From Paenibacillus wulumuqiensis (GTDB lineage: Bacteria > Bacillota > Bacilli > Paenibacillales > Paenibacillaceae): DNA of 64,000 bases. This document shows positions 61,004 through 64,000 of this stretch, one piece after another. The DNA lies in NCBI RefSeq assembly GCF_000971965.1, contig NZ_KQ040792.1, positions 434,001-498,000 of the forward strand. Reading direction: 5' to 3'. A model generated the notes under the pieces. It made no database searches. It saw only the letters and a list, made by a program, of their open reading frames with translations, and had not been told where the DNA came from. A program made the translations under genes and the position numbers. Numbering within the stretch: position 1 is the stretch's first letter; every line of letters starts with the position of its first letter.

Positions 61004-62373
61004 ATATGAAGCTATCGACTAAATATCTGCTCCATATTATCCTGTCAGTGCTTTTTTTTCCCATAGCCTTTATGGTAGTGAATTTTATCTATTATATGAC
61101 TTTAACCTATGTATTGAATCAGCAAGAACATATTTATTATGAAGAAAACAAACTGCAGAGCAGTTGGCAAAAAGATATAGCAAGCTGGAAAAACAAATCT
61201 ACAGAAGATATTATTGATCATTTGCGGAGAACACCAGATTATCGCTATTCTGAAATTGCCTGGATCAGCGATCAGGGTGACATTTTGTATGCGTCGTCCG
61301 ACAAACTGAAATTGCCGCATGAGCCGCTTGATGTCAGCGAAATTATACGTTGGAATGAGCAGGCTAACCATAAGCATCTGGTGCTGGCTGCTTACCTACA
61401 GGGAAGCGAGGCGCGCGGATATGCCTATCTGGAGACTCCGCGTACCATCATCGGCTCGCAATGGGAAATTTTGCGCGACCGGTATGCCCATTTCTGGTTT
61501 ATTGGCATATTTTTTGTCTGTGCATTGTTTGTATTTAGTTCCTGGCTCTTTTTTGCACGAATCCAGAAAAGACTGGTTACCCTACAAAAGCATATGCAAA
61601 AAACGGATCATGATGGTATACCACGTAATCTGGATGTGAAATACGAAGATGAACTTGGTCAGGTAGAACATTCTTTTAACAAAATGGTGAATGAACTGAG
61701 GAACAGCAAACAAAAGGAATCAGAAGAGGCGGAACTGAGGCGCAAGTTGATTGCCGATTTGTCTCATGATTTGCGTACACCATTGACGGTAATCCGCGGT
61801 CACACCTTTATGTTGAGTGAACAGCCATTGACGGAAAAAGGAAAACTGTCTGTGCAGGTCATCAATGATAAGGTAGCCTATGTTGGCGAGTTGATTGATA
61901 ATTTAGCTTCTTTTTCGCTACTGGCTGCCGGCAAACTTCCATTGAATAGGCAATCAATCGATGTCGTCAAAGTGCTCCGTTCTTCGCTAAGCGCATGGTA
62001 TCCGATTTTTGAACAGGATCACTTTATGGTTGAAGTTCAGCTGGAGCAAAGTATGATTTGGCAAGCAGATGAACTCTGGTTGCGTCGTATTCTGGACAAT
62101 GTTTTTCAAAATGTAAGACGTCATGCCGCACAGGGACGCTATGTTTTTGTCGGTACAATTAATACTGCATCCGGTATAGCGATTGCTATTCGGGATCATG
62201 GCCCGGGCATTCACTCCCATTCTACCCGTAAGGGTGCAGGGATTGGGATGTCTATTATAGACATGATGTGTGCACAGATGGAACTGGCCTGTACAATAGA
62301 TAGTCATGATGAAGGAACATCTGTCTATATTCATTTAAAATCCGGCAAGGCGGAGACTGCTCAGATCGAGTAG
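61000..62373 (+). CDS. Membrane sensor histidine kinase
   Basis: 457 residues. TM1 about 10-38, an extracellular loop of about 125 residues, TM2 about 166-186, a HAMP linker (187-238), then the dimerisation helix with phospho-acceptor His256 (IADLSHDLRTPLTVIRGH). The ATPase domain has the N box around LDNVFQNVRRHA and a G box DHGPGIHSHSTRKGAGIGMS. It pairs with the preceding regulator (4-base overlap). The sizeable outer loop suggests direct ligand sensing, unlike the BceS-type intramembrane kinases that lack one. Confidence 0.93.
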   Translation: MNMKLSTKYLLHIILSVLFFPIAFMVVNFIYYMTLTYVLNQQEHIYYEENKLQSSWQKDIASWKNKSTEDIIDHLRRTPDYRYSEIAWISDQGDILYASSDKLKLPHEPLDVSEIIRWNEQANHKHLVLAAYLQGSEARGYAYLETPRTIIGSQWEILRDRYAHFWFIGIFFVCALFVFSSWLFFARIQKRLVTLQKHMQKTDHDGIPRNLDVKYEDELGQVEHSFNKMVNELRNSKQKESEEAELRRKLIADLSHDLRTPLTVIRGHTFMLSEQPLTEKGKLSVQVINDKVAYVGELIDNLASFSLLAAGKLPLNRQSIDVVKVLRSSLSAWYPIFEQDHFMVEVQLEQSMIWQADELWLRRILDNVFQNVRRHAAQGRYVFVGTINTASGIAIAIRDHGPGIHSHSTRKGAGIGMSIIDMMCAQMELACTIDSHDEGTSVYIHLKSGKAETAQIE

Positions 62374-62387
62374 TTTCCGCCTTTTTT
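62347..62387 (+). terminator. Terminator behind the histidine kinase
   Basis: AAGGCGGA (62347-62354) pairs with TCCGCCTT (62376-62383), then TTTTTT. The left arm is inside the kinase coding end. It separates the kinase from the ABC genes, which therefore need their own promoter. Confidence 0.8.
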
Positions 62388-62399
62388 GCTGCCTGCAAG

Positions 62400-62440
62400 T
62401 TTAAACGGAATTTAAACGAAAGCTACCACTATTTTTAAAC
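62400..62440 (+). promoter_or_regulatory. Direct repeats upstream of ABC genes (response regulator site candidate)
   Basis: TTTAAACGGAA at 62400 and TTTAAACGAAA at 62411 are spaced by exactly 11 bases, with a third TTTAAAC at 62434, 23 bases on. Tandem 7-base repeats one helical turn apart are the usual binding pattern of OmpR/PhoB-type regulators, and one is encoded just upstream. Confidence 0.6.
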
Positions 62441-62488
62441 TACAGCATGTACAGTGAAATCATACCTTTTCAAGGAAGGATGAAGTAT

Positions 62489-63424
62489 ATGACAGAACAG
62501 AATGCTGCATTGCGAACTGAACAGCTTGGCGTATCCATCAAGGGCAGAGCCATTTTGCAGGATATTAATTTGCGGCTTGAGAAAGGCCGCATTTACGGTT
62601 TGCTGGGACCAAATGGTGCCGGGAAAACCACACTGCTAAAAGTACTGCTGGGCATTTTTCCACCAAGTGTCGGAAGCGTCTGGTTTGATGACCGTAATCT
62701 CTACAAACAGCCTGACCCGAAAATAATCGAAACAATCGGCAGTATTATTGAATATCCAGGGTTTTACGATAACCTGACCTTATCTGAAAATATTGAGCTT
62801 CATCTTCGATATCTGCATCGGCAGCAAGCCAAGGAAGTGGATGACGTACTGCGAAAAGTCGGGCTGTACGAACACAGGCACAAGTTGTTTTCGCAAACTT
62901 CACTTGGAATGAAACAACGTCTTGGCATAGCGAGGGCAATTGCCCATTCGCCACGGTTACTGCTACTTGATGAACCGACCAATGGACTCGATCCTTACGG
63001 TATCAAGGAAGTACGGGAAATGCTCATTCAGGAAGTGCTGCGTAATGGCACAACTATCGTTATTTCCAGTCATATGCTGAGTGAGATCAATCTGATGGCC
63101 GATGACCTGATTATTATGAACCAAGGGAAAATCATTTTCGAATCTGCTTTTTTCAAAAATACACAGGAAATGCATTTGTACCGTTTACCTACTGCAAATA
63201 CTTTGCAAGTAGAAGCCATTATGGATTTTTCCAGCCACGTTCTGTCAAAAGGACCCGACGTCGTCGAGTTTATATCCGTTCTACCCCCAATTGAAGTGCG
63301 CAAACATGTGCTGCAGCTGGGAGCCAATGCACAGGAACTGGAAGGCTATAAATTATCCCTAGAAGACCTGTATTTGAAATTGCTTGCAAAGGAGTATCGC
63401 TATGAATCTGCTGCTGCGGAATGA
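62489..63424 (+). CDS. ABC transporter ATP-binding protein, BcrA-like
   Basis: 311 residues from ATG 62489 (AAGGAAGGA upstream). Walker A GPNGAGKTT (40-48), signature SLGMKQRLGIARA, Walker B RLLLLDEPTNGLD. The fold and the C-terminal extension of about 100 residues place it in the bacitracin/lantibiotic-immunity group (BcrA, LanF, YtrB-like). With the membrane partner overlapping its end it probably removes a membrane-active peptide or other antimicrobial. Context with a two-component system supports inducible self-protection. Confidence 0.92.
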   Translation: MTEQNAALRTEQLGVSIKGRAILQDINLRLEKGRIYGLLGPNGAGKTTLLKVLLGIFPPSVGSVWFDDRNLYKQPDPKIIETIGSIIEYPGFYDNLTLSENIELHLRYLHRQQAKEVDDVLRKVGLYEHRHKLFSQTSLGMKQRLGIARAIAHSPRLLLLDEPTNGLDPYGIKEVREMLIQEVLRNGTTIVISSHMLSEINLMADDLIIMNQGKIIFESAFFKNTQEMHLYRLPTANTLQVEAIMDFSSHVLSKGPDVVEFISVLPPIEVRKHVLQLGANAQELEGYKLSLEDLYLKLLAKEYRYESAAAE

Positions 63425-64000
63425 ATTTATGAAGCTAAAGCGTCTCAAATCACTGTATATTATCTTTTTTCTGAGTTTTTTGCCTTTTCTTATTAACGGT
63501 ATCGGTTTGCTGTCGATGGGGGGAGAACAAACATGGACACGATTTTACATGTTTGTATTCAATCAATATTCGGTTTTGTTTCCGACCGTAATTTTCATTT
63601 TCTCGGGGTTTTACTTTTATCTGGAGTTCAAAAATAAAACCGTATTGAACTGGATGTCTTATCCATATCCGCGTTTCAAGCTCATAATGTCCAAGCTAAT
63701 TGCTGCTTTTATCTTGTTATTCCTAATATCCGCTATAAATCATATCATTCATCTGGGTACATTGTTCGTCGTTTTTGGTAGTGGTATGACAACCTCCGAG
63801 TTTTGGAAGTTGCCACTGACTTCCTTTACATCAACTACGCTCAGTTTGTTGACGATTCCGGTAGCGGCGCTGATTGCATTTGTCAGTCGTAATATCATTG
63901 TAGTCATGGTTAGCGGGGTGGCTGCTTTTATGATTATGACGATCTTGTTGGCAAGCGATGTATCCATTGCTTTTCCGTTCTCTTTCATTTACCGATTCAG
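63402..64000 (+). CDS. ABC-2 type permease, partial at window end
   Basis: Open from ATG 63402 (AAAGGAG upstream) to the last base, about 199 codons without a stop, overlapping the ATPase gene by 23 bases. MNLLLRNEFMKLKRLKSLYI is the typical start of BcrB/LanEG-like permeases, and at least four hydrophobic segments follow, with FYFYLEFKNKTVLNWMSYPY between helices 2 and 3. It is the membrane half of the BcrA-like transporter. The C terminus lies outside this window. Confidence 0.88.
   Translation, partial: MNLLLRNEFMKLKRLKSLYIIFFLSFLPFLINGIGLLSMGGEQTWTRFYMFVFNQYSVLFPTVIFIFSGFYFYLEFKNKTVLNWMSYPYPRFKLIMSKLIAAFILLFLISAINHIIHLGTLFVVFGSGMTTSEFWKLPLTSFTSTTLSLLTIPVAALIAFVSRNIIVVMVSGVAAFMIMTILLASDVSIAFPFSFIYRF

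Overview
The window reads as chromosomal DNA of a plant- or soil-associated Paenibacillus-like member of the Bacillales. Base composition is mid-GC and ribosome binding sites are strong AGGAGG-type sequences with occasional TTG and GTG starts. The gene families also fit: an S-layer-homology protein, stalk-domain secreted proteins, a membrane-bound AraC regulator, YitT, CidAB/CidR, a bacterial NO synthase, nasDEF-type nitrite reductase genes and a pbuE-type adenine riboswitch. I see no rRNA, tRNA, CRISPR array, insertion sequence or prophage.

Layout. 0-9.5 kb: an XRE regulator with a membrane partner, two secreted stalk-domain proteins, a MATE exporter, a GH18 hydrolase, a MerR-methyltransferase fusion, a DUF4385 protein and a CPA1 antiporter. 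9.7-12.7 kb: an N-acetylglucosamine-type PTS EIICB gene behind a BglG/LicT antiterminator gene. The antiterminator gene has its own promoter, RAT hairpin and leader terminator. 13.3-14.9 kb: an adenine riboswitch and a PbuE exporter. 15-18.4 kb: a small unknown gene, an MFS exporter, a DUF2087 regulator and an AbrB-zinc ribbon-HTH regulator. 18.7-20.8 kb: cidAB with divergent cidR. 21.3-24.3 kb: an ECF sigma factor, its membrane partner and a free secreted copy of the partner's ectodomain, with two matching ECF-like promoters. 24.4-30.4 kb: an NLP cytolysin, KdgT, an orphan TctC-type binding protein and a membrane AraC regulator. 30.9-36.8 kb: a nuclease-helicase fusion, a proline iminopeptidase-like hydrolase and a large SLH protein. 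37-43.7 kb: MarR plus a heterodimeric ABC exporter, an AlkA-type glycosylase and YitT. 44-46.2 kb: a lipid kinase and a nucleoside hydrolase. 46.5-52.3 kb: nirB-nirD-cobA transcribed away from an ANTAR regulator and a degenerate TrpD2-like gene. 52.4-60.1 kb: a CNNM/CorC protein, UppP, AIM24, Dps, NO synthase and a TrkH/KtrB channel. 60.2-64 kb: a visibly AT-richer two-component system with a BcrAB-like ABC transporter cut by the window edge.

The strongest regulatory readings come directly from the DNA. The nirBD leader carries two hexaloop hairpins, each with A at loop position 1 and G at position 4, and the second overlaps a terminator stem. This is the ANTAR target architecture, and an ANTAR gene lies directly opposite. 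The pbuE leader is an adenine (U74) riboswitch. The antiterminator leader has a RAT-like hairpin overlapping a terminator.

Two less familiar items deserve attention. One is a three-copy intergenic element near 0.7, 13.1 and 42.6 kb that folds into a two-part hairpin with compensatory base changes and invariant internal-loop sequences. The other is the ECF sigma module whose membrane partner's ectodomain is duplicated as a separate secreted protein under what looks like the same promoter type.
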